From contig NZ_LMGA01000001.1 in the NCBI RefSeq assembly GCF_001427025.1, positions 3,387,971 to 3,451,695 of the forward strand: 63,725 bases of DNA, read 5' to 3'. Origin of the DNA: Mesorhizobium sp. Root554. Its GTDB lineage: Bacteria; Pseudomonadota; Alphaproteobacteria; Rhizobiales; Rhizobiaceae. Position numbers and translations under genes: made by a program. Below are positions 16,499 to 25,393 of this stretch, one piece after another (position 1 is the stretch's first letter; every line of letters starts with the position of its first letter). The notes below the pieces were generated by a model. That model had not been told where the DNA came from. It worked only from the letters and a program-made list of their open reading frames with translations, and searched no databases.

Positions 16499-17329
16499 GT
16501 GAACATACGCCAGGTCATCGGCCCCGAAGACGCCGCCCGACGCGACACAAGTGGATTGCGGGACGCCTTCCTGATCGAAGACCTGTTCCACCCTGGAGAT
16601 ATCAATCTCACCTACAGCCATCTCGATCGAATGATCGTCGGGGGTATCATTCCACTGGCGCAGCGACTGACTATCGACCACGTGAAGGAAACCGGCACCG
16701 AGCGGTTTCTCGAACGGCGCGAGGCCGCCATTCTCAACATTGGCGCTCCAGGCGTCGTGACGGCCGGCGGCATCGATTATCCGCTTGGCTTCCAGGAAGC
16801 GCTCTATGTCGGGATGGGCGAGGGTCCGCTCACTTTCGCAAGCGATGATGCGGACAATCCCGCGCGCTTCTACCTACTCAGCGCACCGGCGCATCGTACC
16901 TGCCCGTCGGTTCTGATCACGCTCGACATGGCCAAGAAGGTGCGCACCGGCTCCGCCGAGGAGGCCAACGCCCGCACCATCAACCAATATGTGCATCCGG
17001 ATGTCTGCGAAAGCTGCCAGTTGCTGGTCGGGCTCACCATCTTCGAACCCGGCTCGGTGTGGAACACCATGCCGGCGCACGTGCACGACCGGCGCATGGA
17101 GGTCTATCTCTATTTCGGCATGGAGGAGGCGACGCGGATATTCCATTTCATGGGCGAACCGCACGAGACACGGCATCTCGTGGTCAAGAACCATGAAGCG
17201 GTGCTGTCCCCCGGCTGGTCCATTCATTCCGGCGCCGGCACCGGGCGGTATTCCTTTATCTGGGCGATGGCCGGTGACAATATGAGCTTCACGGACATGG
17301 ACAAGGTTCCGATGGACAGTTTGCGATGA
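16499..17329 (+). CDS. kduI: 5-keto-4-deoxyuronate isomerase KduI
   Basis: A 276-aa cupin-fold isomerase that converts 5-keto-4-deoxyuronate to 2,5-diketo-3-deoxygluconate in breakdown of unsaturated uronides (pectin, and other uronate polymers). Zinc ligands match the E. coli enzyme: H194, H196, E201 in PAHVHDRRMEVYLYF and H243 in WSIHSG. The N-terminal SHLDRMIVGG stretch is typical. I chose GTG 16499, which has GAGG six bases upstream and gives the family length; ATG 16481 would add six residues. The stop overlaps kduD (ATGA). Confidence 0.95.
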   Translation: MNIRQVIGPEDAARRDTSGLRDAFLIEDLFHPGDINLTYSHLDRMIVGGIIPLAQRLTIDHVKETGTERFLERREAAILNIGAPGVVTAGGIDYPLGFQEALYVGMGEGPLTFASDDADNPARFYLLSAPAHRTCPSVLITLDMAKKVRTGSAEEANARTINQYVHPDVCESCQLLVGLTIFEPGSVWNTMPAHVHDRRMEVYLYFGMEEATRIFHFMGEPHETRHLVVKNHEAVLSPGWSIHSGAGTGRYSFIWAMAGDNMSFTDMDKVPMDSLR

Positions 17330-18081
17330 ACCTGTTCGATCTTTCCGGCCGCTGCGCCATCGTCACCGGCGCCAATACGGGTATCGGCCGGGCGATCGCC
17401 GCAGGGCTTGCCAGGGCCGGCGCCGACATCATCGGCGTCGGGCGTTCGTCGATGGACGAAACGGCAGCATCCATCTCGTCGACTGGTCGGGTTTTTCACG
17501 CGTTGAACGCCGATCTTTCCAGGGTCGAGGCGGCGCGGGATGTCGTCGCTCAGGCGCGGGCATTGGGCGCGAAGCCGGATATCCTGGTCAACAATGCCGG
17601 GATCATAAGACGCGCCGATACGGTCGACTTTACCGAAGCGGATTGGGATGCCGTGATCGATACAAATCTGAAATCGGTGTTCTTCCTTTGCCAGGCGTTT
17701 GCGAAGGCGGTCCTGGATGACGGCATTCCGGCAAAGATCATCAACGTCGCCTCCCTCCTGTCCTTCCAGGGCGGTATTCGCGTGGCCTCCTACACGGCGT
17801 CGAAAAGCGGTATTGCCGGATTGACCCGGCTGATGGCCAACGAATGGGCAGTCCGCAACATCAACGTCAATGCCATCGCCCCCGGTTATGTCGAGACCAA
17901 CAACACGCAAGCCCTGCGCGCCGATGCCGAGCGCCATGCCGATATTCTCATACGCATACCGGCAGGGCGTTGGGCGCAGCCGGACGATATGGCGGGGGCC
18001 GCCATCTTCCTCGCCTCGCGCGCCTCGGATTATGTCCACGGCACGATTTTGCCTGTGGATGGCGGGTGGCTGGCGCGATGA
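17326..18081 (+). CDS. kduD: 2-deoxy-D-gluconate 3-dehydrogenase KduD
   Basis: A 251-aa short-chain dehydrogenase. The NAD site is TGANTGIGR (14-22) and the catalytic residues are S143, Y156 and K160 (YTASK). The sequence (IINVASLLSFQGGIRVASYTASKSG, VNAIAPGYVETNNT) is that of KduD, which reduces 2,5-diketo-3-deoxygluconate to KDG, the step after KduI. Coupled to kduI by a 4-bp overlap and to the cupin gene downstream in the same way. No KDG kinase or aldolase gene is in the window, so KDG must be handled by genes elsewhere. Confidence 0.95.
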   Translation: MNLFDLSGRCAIVTGANTGIGRAIAAGLARAGADIIGVGRSSMDETAASISSTGRVFHALNADLSRVEAARDVVAQARALGAKPDILVNNAGIIRRADTVDFTEADWDAVIDTNLKSVFFLCQAFAKAVLDDGIPAKIINVASLLSFQGGIRVASYTASKSGIAGLTRLMANEWAVRNINVNAIAPGYVETNNTQALRADAERHADILIRIPAGRWAQPDDMAGAAIFLASRASDYVHGTILPVDGGWLAR

Positions 18082-18431
18082 CCAAGGACAAGCTCTTGCC
18101 TACATTCTATTCCCTCCCTGAAGATCTGGTCTGGACCGAACTGGCGCCCGGCAACCGCCGTGCGGTCTTGTCGGCGCGACCGGAATTGATGCTGGTCGCC
18201 TTCAGCTTCGAAAAGGGCGCCGTCGGCGCGCTGCATTCCCATCCGCATACGCAAGTCAGCTATGTTGCTGAGGGCGCCTTCCTGGTCACGGTGGATGGCG
18301 TGACGAAGACGCTGAGGGCCGGCAGCAGCTTCATGGTCGCACCGAACCTTCTGCACGGCGTTCTCGCGCTCGAAAGGGGATTGCTGATCGACACCTTCAC
18401 GCCGTGCAGGGATGATTTCATCTCGCGGTGA
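18078..18431 (+). CDS. Small cupin-domain protein
   Basis: A 117-aa single-domain cupin. The first metal motif is GALHSHPHTQVSYVAEG and the second is APNLLHGVLALE. Start ATG overlaps the kduD stop (ATGA). Such proteins accompany KduI/KduD in many proteobacterial uronate loci (KdgF-like) and can speed ring opening of unsaturated uronates to the linear keto form. KdgF function is inferred from neighbours and fold; a sugar-sensing role cannot be excluded. Last gene of the operon. Confidence 0.85.
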   Translation: MTKDKLLPTFYSLPEDLVWTELAPGNRRAVLSARPELMLVAFSFEKGAVGALHSHPHTQVSYVAEGAFLVTVDGVTKTLRAGSSFMVAPNLLHGVLALERGLLIDTFTPCRDDFISR

Positions 18432-18598
18432 TCCTTCATCAGCCCGGCAGGGATGGCGGGCGTCCGGTCATCATCCACGCCCGTTCAGCTACCGACGCTT
18501 GCCCCTGCCGGTGAATTCTTGCCGAGTATCGTCGATACCGGGCCTTGCACAATATCTCGTTGGCCTGCCAAAGCGTCGGTTCTCCCGCTCCAGAGCCT

Positions 18599-20422
18599 TT
18601 AGCTTCTCGGCAGCCTCGGATGCTTCGGCTTGCCCTTGTGCCTACGGACTTTGTCGCGATCGGCATTCAGTGGTTTATCCAGATGCCCAGGGATATTCTC
18701 GGGCCCTCGGCCTTTGCCGATTTTCGGCCCTGCCTGCCAATCTGAGCCACGGGCCCCTTCGGCAGGCTTGATGACGATGCCCGGCTGAATGGCGCCAGGC
18801 CGTTTGATCTGCCCCGCGAAATCGGCCGCCCTGTCGGCTGCGATCTCGAAGCGGGTTTCCGTGTCGTCGATTCTGATCGAGCCGACATCACGCTTCGACA
18901 CGCCGCCGGCCTTGCAAATCATCGGCAACAGCCATTTTGGATCGGCGCGCTGCTTGCGTCCGAGCGACAAGGTGAACCAGACGCCACCCTCCATATCGGA
19001 TTTCCGAGGTTCTCGCGCCTTCACGGAGCCGCGTTCGTCCTCGACTCGGCCGCCTCGTTTGAGCTTTCCTGCCTGCATGGTTGCGACGGGCAGCGGAGAA
19101 ATATCCTCCGGCACCGGGCGGGCGGCAAGCTGTTGGCGCAAGAAGACAACGGCAATCCGTTCCGGGGAGGCCTTTTCAAGCAGTTCCGCCACGAACGCCG
19201 CCTCCACCTCGTCTGGCTCAGCGGTGGAAACCGCCGTATCAAGGATTTGCCTGCGATAGCGCGCCTCGATCTCCATAAAGGAGGGGGCGGCGCGCACAAT
19301 GGCCGACAGCTTGGCAAGTGTCAGAACACGTTGGGCTGCGACGCGCCTGTTCTCGGGCACGATAAGTACGCAAATCCCCTTGCGGCCCGCGCGCCCGGTT
19401 CGGCCGGAGCGGTGGAGCAGCGTCGCGGGATTGCTCGGCACATCCGCGTGGATCACCAGATCAAGATTTGGCAGGTCGATGCCGCGCGCCGCGACATCGG
19501 TCGCCACACAGACATGCGCACGACCGTCGCGCATGGACTGCAAGGCGTTCGATCGCTCCGACTGCGCCATCTCTCCCGACAGGGAAACGACCGAGAAGCC
19601 GCGATTGGCAAGCCGGGCGGACAGGTGCCGCACCGCCTCGCGAGTGTGGCAGAATACCAGCGCACTCGCGCTGTCGGAATCGAGCAACGTATTGATAACG
19701 GCATGTTCGCGCTCGTCACGCCGAACCAGCATCATCTGATATTCGATATCGGCGTGCTGCTCGGTAGAAGCTGTGGCCGCGATGCGCACCGCGTCCTTCT
19801 GGAAACTCCTGGCCAGTTCCGCGATCCCGCGAGGGACTGTCGCCGAAAACAGCAGCGTCCGGCGCTCTTGTGGCGCCGCGCCGAGAATAAATTCAAGGTC
19901 CTCGCGGAAACCCAGGTCCAGCATCTCGTCGGCCTCGTCGAGGACGATCGCACGGATCGCGCCGAGATCGAGCGTCCCCTTGTTGATGTGGTCGCGCAGG
20001 CGGCCGGGCGTGCCGACGACAAGATGTGCACCGCGCTCCAAGGCACGGCGTTCCGTACGCATATCCATGCCACCGACACAGGTCGCGGTCTGGACGTACG
20101 TCGCGGCATAGAGCCAATCCAGTTCCCGCTGCACCTGGATCGCCAGTTCGCGTGTCGGCGCGATAACCAGTCCGAGAGGACGCTCAGCCGCCTTGAATTT
20201 TTCGGTATTGCCCAAAAGCGTCGAGGCGATCGCGATGCCGAAAGCGACCGTCTTGCCGGAGCCGGTTTGTGCCGAAACCAGAAGGTCGGCGTCGCCATGA
20301 CCGCCGTTCGCCATCTCCATCTGGACCGGCGTCAACTGGGTGTAGCCCTTCGCTTTCAGTGCAAAAGCGAGGTCTGGGTGGATGGCATTCGGAAAGGAAA
20401 ATGTCTCGTTGGCAGGCGTCAT
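18599..20422 (-). CDS. DEAD-box RNA helicase, DbpA-like
   Basis: A 607-aa ATP-dependent RNA helicase. The Q-motif region (GYTQLTPVQ), motif I AQTGSGKT (51-58), DEAD at 162-165, SAT at 193-195 and motif VI HRSGRTGRAG are intact. A C-terminal domain GVWFTLSLGRKQRADPKWLLPMIC followed by SKRDVGSIRI corresponds to the DbpA RNA-binding fold that targets 23S rRNA hairpin 92, then a basic tail. Role: ribosome assembly. Start at ATG 20422 preferred over 20449 because GAGA precedes it and the extra residues are not conserved. A housekeeping-type gene inside the proposed island. Confidence 0.94.
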   Translation of the reverse strand: MTPANETFSFPNAIHPDLAFALKAKGYTQLTPVQMEMANGGHGDADLLVSAQTGSGKTVAFGIAIASTLLGNTEKFKAAERPLGLVIAPTRELAIQVQRELDWLYAATYVQTATCVGGMDMRTERRALERGAHLVVGTPGRLRDHINKGTLDLGAIRAIVLDEADEMLDLGFREDLEFILGAAPQERRTLLFSATVPRGIAELARSFQKDAVRIAATASTEQHADIEYQMMLVRRDEREHAVINTLLDSDSASALVFCHTREAVRHLSARLANRGFSVVSLSGEMAQSERSNALQSMRDGRAHVCVATDVAARGIDLPNLDLVIHADVPSNPATLLHRSGRTGRAGRKGICVLIVPENRRVAAQRVLTLAKLSAIVRAAPSFMEIEARYRRQILDTAVSTAEPDEVEAAFVAELLEKASPERIAVVFLRQQLAARPVPEDISPLPVATMQAGKLKRGGRVEDERGSVKAREPRKSDMEGGVWFTLSLGRKQRADPKWLLPMICKAGGVSKRDVGSIRIDDTETRFEIAADRAADFAGQIKRPGAIQPGIVIKPAEGARGSDWQAGPKIGKGRGPENIPGHLDKPLNADRDKVRRHKGKPKHPRLPRS

Positions 20423-20599
20423 GGTCGCGGTCTCTGTTTGAAGCCGCATATCATGATAGCTGCCCGGGCGCCTAATGACGTTCGTGGGCCTCTCCTAAGA
20501 AACTGACACCGATCGTCCAATGACGCTTGTGTTGCCGTCGCTTTGCATCTGCTCTGCGATCGAAAATTCGTTGCCGAAGGTCGTGGTTCTGACGCCGCC

Positions 20600-20770
20600 A
20601 GAGCCAAATCGCCAAATTAAAGATGTCACTTATAAGTTATTTTAACAATATATAAAAAGCAAAGACTAAGTTTTTATTTTTATAATTAAGTCAAACATCT
20701 CCTGCTGTAAGAAATAAAAAAATTTTTAAATACTTATAATTAACTGACCCGGTTAAGTCGTACAGGAGAT
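20600..20770. promoter_or_regulatory. AT-rich regulatory stretch upstream of two small genes
   Basis: About 170 bp of strongly AT-rich DNA in an otherwise GC-rich window, with T/A runs and two TATAATTAA motifs (20681 and 20735). No gene fits inside it. It lies directly before the small gene at 20778 and probably holds its promoter; such DNA is also typical of binding by Ros/MucR- or H-NS-like proteins. Confidence 0.5.
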
Positions 20771-20777
20771 ATTTTGA

Positions 20778-20999
20778 ATGGCGCAAGAATTATCTCAAGG
20801 ATTATCGTCGAGCGCCTATCTTTTGAGAGCCAACCAGGTTACCTTGGCAATGTCGCATCCGTTCGCGGCTTCAGAAGATATCGAGAATCCGGCCACTCCA
20901 CGACTGCCTCGTTATCCGGCGCGTCGTGAGGGTTCTAGCTATCGCGCCCGACACGAAGGCAAGGGCTCAATGCTCTTGAGTTTGATACTTGGTCGCTAA
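20778..20999 (+). CDS. Small protein of unknown function
   Basis: A 73-aa open frame beginning MAQELSQGLSSSAYLL with a good ribosome site (AGGAG, nine bases before ATG). No signal peptide, membrane segment or motif is clear; the C-terminal half is rich in arginine and proline (PRLPRYPARREGSSYRAR) and ends MLLSLILGR. It lies behind the AT-rich stretch and 51 bp before a second small gene with an equally good ribosome site. I do not recognise the family. Confidence 0.6.
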   Translation: MAQELSQGLSSSAYLLRANQVTLAMSHPFAASEDIENPATPRLPRYPARREGSSYRARHEGKGSMLLSLILGR

Positions 21000-21050
21000 C
21001 GAATTTTTAGGCGGGCCTCTCGTCGACCGCAAGCAATAGGAGTTCATTTG

Positions 21051-21215
21051 ATGATTACCTATGTCAAAAATCCTGATCTGACGCCCACGGCCAAAGATAC
21101 AGAACAAAATCGCTTCGAAACCATCCGCAAGGCGGCCGCAGATCGGCACAAGAAAGCAGACACCGACGGCGCCCGGCGGCGGACTCGCCAGACGGTCGAG
21201 GACAACCGCCTCCGA
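21051..21215 (+). CDS. Small charged protein of unknown function
   Basis: A 54-aa open frame (starts MITYVKNPDLTPTAKDTEQN, ends VEDNRLR) with AGGAG eight to nine bases before ATG. The C-terminal two thirds are very hydrophilic and basic (RKAADRHKKADTDGARRRTR), suggesting a soluble nucleic-acid- or ribosome-associated peptide, but no family is recognised. Probably one transcript with the 73-aa gene upstream. Confidence 0.6.
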
Positions 21216-21307
21216 TAAAAGGGTAGTGCGCCCGCTTGTATGCAGTCATATGGCTTCTGCCTGCCGGCCTTTCGCGTGGCGGCCGCTCACGCATGGAGAA
21301 CTGACCG

Positions 21308-22453
21308 TTGTCGTTGACGCAATCCGCCACTTCCATCTGCCCGTTTGCGGACAACCAACGGTCTTGGCCAGCGGTTCTCGCCAGGTATCGGCAGCCGCGC
21401 AGGGCGCGTAGCCTTCTTGAACTCACACTCACACTTTTCCCCTTTATCGGCTTTTGGGCACTGGCCGTAATGACGGTGCATCATGGCTTTTGGTGGGGGA
21501 TGGCGCTAACGGTTCCCGCGGCTGGCTTCCTACTTCGACTATTCATGATTCAGCACGATTGCGGTCACGGCTCCTTCTTCGCTAACCGCAGGGCGGATGA
21601 CTGGACCGGTCGCCTGATCGGCGCCCTGACGTTCACGCCTTATGATTATTGGCGCCGGGCGCACGCGGTGCATCATGCCTCTGCCGGCAATCTCGACGAG
21701 CGCGGCGTTGGCGACATCACCACGCTGACGGTAGCCGAGTACCGGCAGATGTCGTGCTTGCGCAAGCTCGGCTACAGGCTCTACCGCAATCCAGCCGTGA
21801 TGTTCGGCATTGGCCCCATCTGGCTTTTCCTGTTCAAGCAAAGACTACCTTTCGGCATGATGCGATCAGGGCTGGAGCCATGGGTCTCGACGATGACGAC
21901 CAATCTGGCGATCCTGGTTCTGGCTTTCGGCCCCATCTGGTTTGTAGGACTTGCGCCGGTCATGCTGGTGCAGTTGCCGATCGTGGTGTTGGCAGGATCG
22001 GCGGGCATCTGGCTGTTTTATATCCAGCATCAGTTCGAGGAAACGCACTGGTCGCAAAGTTCGCAATGGCAATTCCAGGACGCCGCTTTGCACGGCTCCT
22101 CGTATTACGTGCTGCCCTTCGGCCTGCGATGGCTGACCGCCAACATCGGCATTCATCACGTCCACCATCTATCGAGCAGAGTGCCATATTATCGGCTTCC
22201 GGAAGTACTTCGCGACTATCCGGAGCTGCGGGACGTCGGTCGCATTACCGTCATGGAGAGCTTTCGCTGCGTCAAGCTCGTCCTGTGGGATGAACAGGCC
22301 CAGCGCCTCGTTTCGTTTCGTGACATGCGCGCATGCCGTCTTAATGAGAAACATCTCGCCACTATGACGAATCATCTCGCCACTATGACGAATATTGACA
22401 TGGCTGCAGGCGCCAGGTCAGCGGATTGGCAATGCCGCCACGATGGTCGGTGA
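21308..22453 (+). CDS. Membrane fatty acid desaturase
   Basis: A 381-aa di-iron desaturase with the three histidine boxes: HDCGH (83-87), HAVHH (119-123) and HHVHH (283-287), between hydrophobic pairs. It resembles bacterial acyl-lipid (delta-12/omega-type) desaturases, which introduce double bases into membrane acyl chains. No ATG fits the conserved N-terminus; TTG 21308 has GGAGA eight bases upstream. The C-terminus carries a tandem 21-bp duplication (22352-22393) repeating HLATMTN and probably unselected residues after it. No clear operon partners. Confidence 0.85.
   Translation: MSLTQSATSICPFADNQRSWPAVLARYRQPRRARSLLELTLTLFPFIGFWALAVMTVHHGFWWGMALTVPAAGFLLRLFMIQHDCGHGSFFANRRADDWTGRLIGALTFTPYDYWRRAHAVHHASAGNLDERGVGDITTLTVAEYRQMSCLRKLGYRLYRNPAVMFGIGPIWLFLFKQRLPFGMMRSGLEPWVSTMTTNLAILVLAFGPIWFVGLAPVMLVQLPIVVLAGSAGIWLFYIQHQFEETHWSQSSQWQFQDAALHGSSYYVLPFGLRWLTANIGIHHVHHLSSRVPYYRLPEVLRDYPELRDVGRITVMESFRCVKLVLWDEQAQRLVSFRDMRACRLNEKHLATMTNHLATMTNIDMAAGARSADWQCRHDGR
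22352..22393 (+). repeat. Perfect 21-bp tandem duplication in the desaturase 3' end
   Basis: CATCTCGCCACTATGACGAAT occurs twice back to back (22352-22372 and 22373-22393), keeping the frame and adding seven residues (HLATMTN) near the C-terminus. Confidence 0.9.
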
Positions 22454-22543
22454 TGATGGGCGCTTGCAGCCATCGCCGGTCTGTCAGGCATTTGCCGAGC
22501 TGAGACCTGGAGCAAAGCGCTTCTTTAGCGTGATGTCCTTAAG

Positions 22544-22569
22544 CACCCGGCGCAAATGCGCGCCGGGTG
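22544..22569. terminator. Hairpin between convergent desaturase and binding-protein genes
   Basis: A perfect 10-bp stem (CACCCGGCGC with GCGCCGGGTG) and 6-nt loop, 14 bp beyond the stop of the minus-strand binding-protein gene and between two convergent genes. T-tracts on both sides are poor, so termination may be weak. Confidence 0.5.
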
Positions 22570-22582
22570 TCTGTTCGGGCGA

Positions 22583-23809
22583 TTATTTCGCAGCCCACTT
22601 GTCCATCTGCCACGAAGGCAGGCCACGCAGATCCTGAGCGGAGGTATCGGTAAAGCCCTTTTCGTCCGGCACCTTGCCGCTCGCCTCGTAGACCTTGGCA
22701 AGCAAGGGCGCCGATTTCGCGAAGCCTGCCTTGACCTGCTCCCAGCTCAACGGAGCGTCGATCTGCTTGCCTTCAACCATGAAATTCGAGATCTGCAGGA
22801 TTGCGGCTGCGTCGCCCTCGGTCGGCCAGATCCAGCCGCGGCGGAACAGAACCTCGTCCTCGACGACCTTGGCGCCGAGCTCGGACGGCAGGCCCCAATA
22901 TTTGTTGACCATGTCGGAGACGGCAGCCGGTTTTTCCTTGCCGAGTGCGACCAGCGCCCGCTGGGCGGCGACCAGGAAGGCCTGGCCGATCGGGGCGTCG
23001 TCGGTCACGATGCGGTCCGAGCAGATCCAGAAAGAGCGGTGCAGGTAATAGCCATCCGGATAGAATTTCGACTTCTTGACGCTCTCGAGCAGATGTCCCG
23101 CGCCTTCGCCGGCGGGGCCGCTATAACCGTCCTCGGTATAGCCGAATGAATTCATGATGCCCTTGACGCCGATCTCGGCCTTGGCCTTGAGGAAGGCCGG
23201 ATAAATGGCGATGGCGGCATCCATGCCCTGCGGCACCGATGCGGCCTGCGCCTGCGTCGGCGTGTTGACGATGGTGATGCCGAAGGCCTTCGGATCCGCA
23301 TTGCCGGTCTCGTAGAGCAACATCTGTGAAAGGGCGTTGTAGGGATCGCCGCCGACCAGCGCGCCGACCGTCTTGCCCTTCAGGTCCTGGATCGTCTTGA
23401 TGTCGGAGTCCGCGCGCGTGCACAGCACCATGCGCAGGTGGCCTTCGCCTACCGTCAGGATATTGATGGGTTGCTGCTGTGCCAGAAGCCTGACGATCGG
23501 GGTGTTGCCCCACATGCCGATATCGAGGTCGCCGGACAGGAAGGCTTCGACCATCGGCAGGGCTGACGGGTAGTCGCGCCAGTCGACTTCCAGCTCGTAG
23601 CCGAGTTCGCTTGCTGCCTGTTCGAGCATCTTGTCGGCGATCATCTTTTGCGTGATCGGCGAATTTCCGGCAGCAAATGGCTGGCGCCCTACGGAAACCT
23701 TGGCTTTCTTCCCAGCCTGGGCCCGCCCGATCGAAGGCAGCGCGAGCATGCTGGCGGCGCCAGCCATGAAGTGCCGCCGGTTGAGGCGGAATGGATTCAA
23801 CACAGTCAT
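22583..23809 (-). CDS. NitT/TauT-type ABC transporter substrate-binding protein
   Basis: A 408-aa periplasmic protein of the nitrate/sulfonate/taurine binding group. The N-terminus NRRHFMAGAASMLALP is a twin-arginine-like signal. Family segments are SALPMVEAFLSGDLDIGMWGNTP, LKGKTVGALVGGDPY and SEWRRGW-like RRGWIWPT. AGGA precedes ATG by six to seven bases. It is the last gene of the eight-gene minus-strand operon from 29443. Ligand not determinable, but together with the split UxaA/sulfo-lyase-type enzyme upstream an organosulfonate or sugar acid is plausible. Confidence 0.92.
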   Translation of the reverse strand: MTVLNPFRLNRRHFMAGAASMLALPSIGRAQAGKKAKVSVGRQPFAAGNSPITQKMIADKMLEQAASELGYELEVDWRDYPSALPMVEAFLSGDLDIGMWGNTPIVRLLAQQQPINILTVGEGHLRMVLCTRADSDIKTIQDLKGKTVGALVGGDPYNALSQMLLYETGNADPKAFGITIVNTPTQAQAASVPQGMDAAIAIYPAFLKAKAEIGVKGIMNSFGYTEDGYSGPAGEGAGHLLESVKKSKFYPDGYYLHRSFWICSDRIVTDDAPIGQAFLVAAQRALVALGKEKPAAVSDMVNKYWGLPSELGAKVVEDEVLFRRGWIWPTEGDAAAILQISNFMVEGKQIDAPLSWEQVKAGFAKSAPLLAKVYEASGKVPDEKGFTDTSAQDLRGLPSWQMDKWAAK

Positions 23810-23828
23810 CAGTCTTCCTCCCTTGGTT

Positions 23829-24635
23829 TCATTTCATCGTTGCGCGATAGGCTTCTTCGCGGATCAGTTCCCAGATCTCCTGGGACAGTTCGGCAAACCT
23901 TGCGGATTTGCGCGTTTCGCCATTGCGTGGCCGTGGCAGGTCGATATCGACGATCGCTTTCAGCCTTCCCGGATGGCTGCTGAGGACGACGACGCGATCG
24001 GCAAGAAACACGGCCTCGTCGATGCCATGCGTGACGAACATGACGGTCCTGCGCGTCTCCTGCGCTGTATCCTGACCCCAGATACGAAGCAGCTCTTCCT
24101 GCAAAATGATGCGGGTCTGCGCGTCCAGCGCGGCCAGCGGCTCGTCCATCAGCAGGATGTCGGGCTGGTTGGCGACCAGCCGGCCAAGCGCGACGCGCTG
24201 GCGCATGCCACCGGACAACTGGTGGGGATACTTGTTCTCGGCGCCGGAAAGACCAACGAGCGCGATCGCGTCATCTACCCGCTTGCGGCGCGCTTCGCTG
24301 GAGACGCCCTGGCCGGGCTTGCCGTAGAGCAGGCCGAATTCGATGTTGCCGCGCACGGTGCGCCAGGGAAACAGCGCATAATCCTGGAACATCACGCCGC
24401 GCTCGGCGCCCGGTCCGGAAATCGCGACGCCGTCGAGCAGGATTTGTCCCGAAGAGGGACTATCGAGCCCGGCGAGCATATTGAGGACCGTCGTCTTGCC
24501 GCAGCCCGAGGGTCCTACGACGGCGAGGAACTCGCCGGCACGGATATCGAAACTGAGGTCGGACAAAGCAACGAAAGCGTTGTTTACGTGCCCGAAGCTT
24601 TTGTTGACGCCCTTCAACGCGATCTTCGGCATCAT
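23829..24635 (-). CDS. NitT/TauT-type ABC transporter ATP-binding protein
   Basis: A 268-aa ATPase of the TauB/SsuB type. Walker A GPSGCGKTT (41-49), Q-loop FQDYALFPW, signature LSGGMRQR, Walker B ILLMDEP and the switch THGIDEA are all present. Energises the importer made with the two permeases encoded directly upstream; its start overlaps the stop of the neighbouring permease gene (ATGA). Confidence 0.95.
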   Translation of the reverse strand: MMPKIALKGVNKSFGHVNNAFVALSDLSFDIRAGEFLAVVGPSGCGKTTVLNMLAGLDSPSSGQILLDGVAISGPGAERGVMFQDYALFPWRTVRGNIEFGLLYGKPGQGVSSEARRKRVDDAIALVGLSGAENKYPHQLSGGMRQRVALGRLVANQPDILLMDEPLAALDAQTRIILQEELLRIWGQDTAQETRRTVMFVTHGIDEAVFLADRVVVLSSHPGRLKAIVDIDLPRPRNGETRKSARFAELSQEIWELIREEAYRATMK

Positions 24636-25393
24636 CGTGCGTTACTCCATGGGGTGATGAAGGTCAGGCAGAGGCTGACCAGCCGGTCGAGGCAAAAAGC
24701 GACCACGCCAACCGCCGCCATGCACACGACGATGCCGCTGAGCTGGATGCTGTAGGCGTAGAAGACGAACATCATCTGGCCGATGCCGCCGCTGCTGCCT
24801 GACTTCGCGCCGACCGCCAGCTCCGCCGCGATGATGGCTGTCCAGGCGACGCCAAGGGCGATCCTCATGCCGACCAGGATTGACGGCATCGCTGCCGGAA
24901 GCAGCACCGCATGAAGGCGGGTGAGGGGCGACAGGCCCATCGTGTGGGCGGCGCGCAGAAGCGAAGGCTCGACATTCTTGACGCCGGAGATCGTGTTGAC
25001 CAGCACCGGGAAGAAGGCCGCGTAAGCGACGATGGCGATTGCCGCGGTGTTCCCCGTGCCGAGCCAGAGAATGACCAGCGGCAGGATGGCGATGGCGGCG
25101 ACCGGCCGGAAGGATTCGACCACAGGATCGAGATTGCGCTCGACCGAACGGACCGCGCCCATGACGAGGCCGAGCGGCACGGCGACAAGGCAGGCAACGA
25201 CGAAGCCCGCAAGCACCCGCACGATGCTTGTCGAAAGACCCGCCAGCAATTCTCCGCTGGCGATGAGTTCGCCCGCCGCAACGAAGACCGTGGAGGGGCT
25301 TGGGGCGCGCGGACTGCCGGAGAGCCGGACCAACACCTCCCACAAGACAAGCAGTCCGACGGGGGACATGAGGCGGATGGCGAGCCACTTCAT
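24632..25393 (-). CDS. NitT/TauT-type ABC transporter permease 1
   Basis: A 253-aa membrane protein of the BPD_transp_1 family, about six segments, with the ATPase-docking EAA-type loop around RAAHTMGLSPLTRLHAVLLPAAMPSI. The ORF could extend upstream to 25894, but ATG 25393 overlaps the stop of the second permease gene (ATGA) and gives the family length. Two different permeases in one operon suggest a heterodimeric channel. Confidence 0.93.
   Translation of the reverse strand: MKWLAIRLMSPVGLLVLWEVLVRLSGSPRAPSPSTVFVAAGELIASGELLAGLSTSIVRVLAGFVVACLVAVPLGLVMGAVRSVERNLDPVVESFRPVAAIAILPLVILWLGTGNTAAIAIVAYAAFFPVLVNTISGVKNVEPSLLRAAHTMGLSPLTRLHAVLLPAAMPSILVGMRIALGVAWTAIIAAELAVGAKSGSSGGIGQMMFVFYAYSIQLSGIVVCMAAVGVVAFCLDRLVSLCLTFITPWSNAR

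Noticed and set aside
20600..20770. Replication origin or phage attachment region
   Set aside because: AT-rich but without DnaA boxes, iterons or long inverted repeats; better explained as a promoter region.
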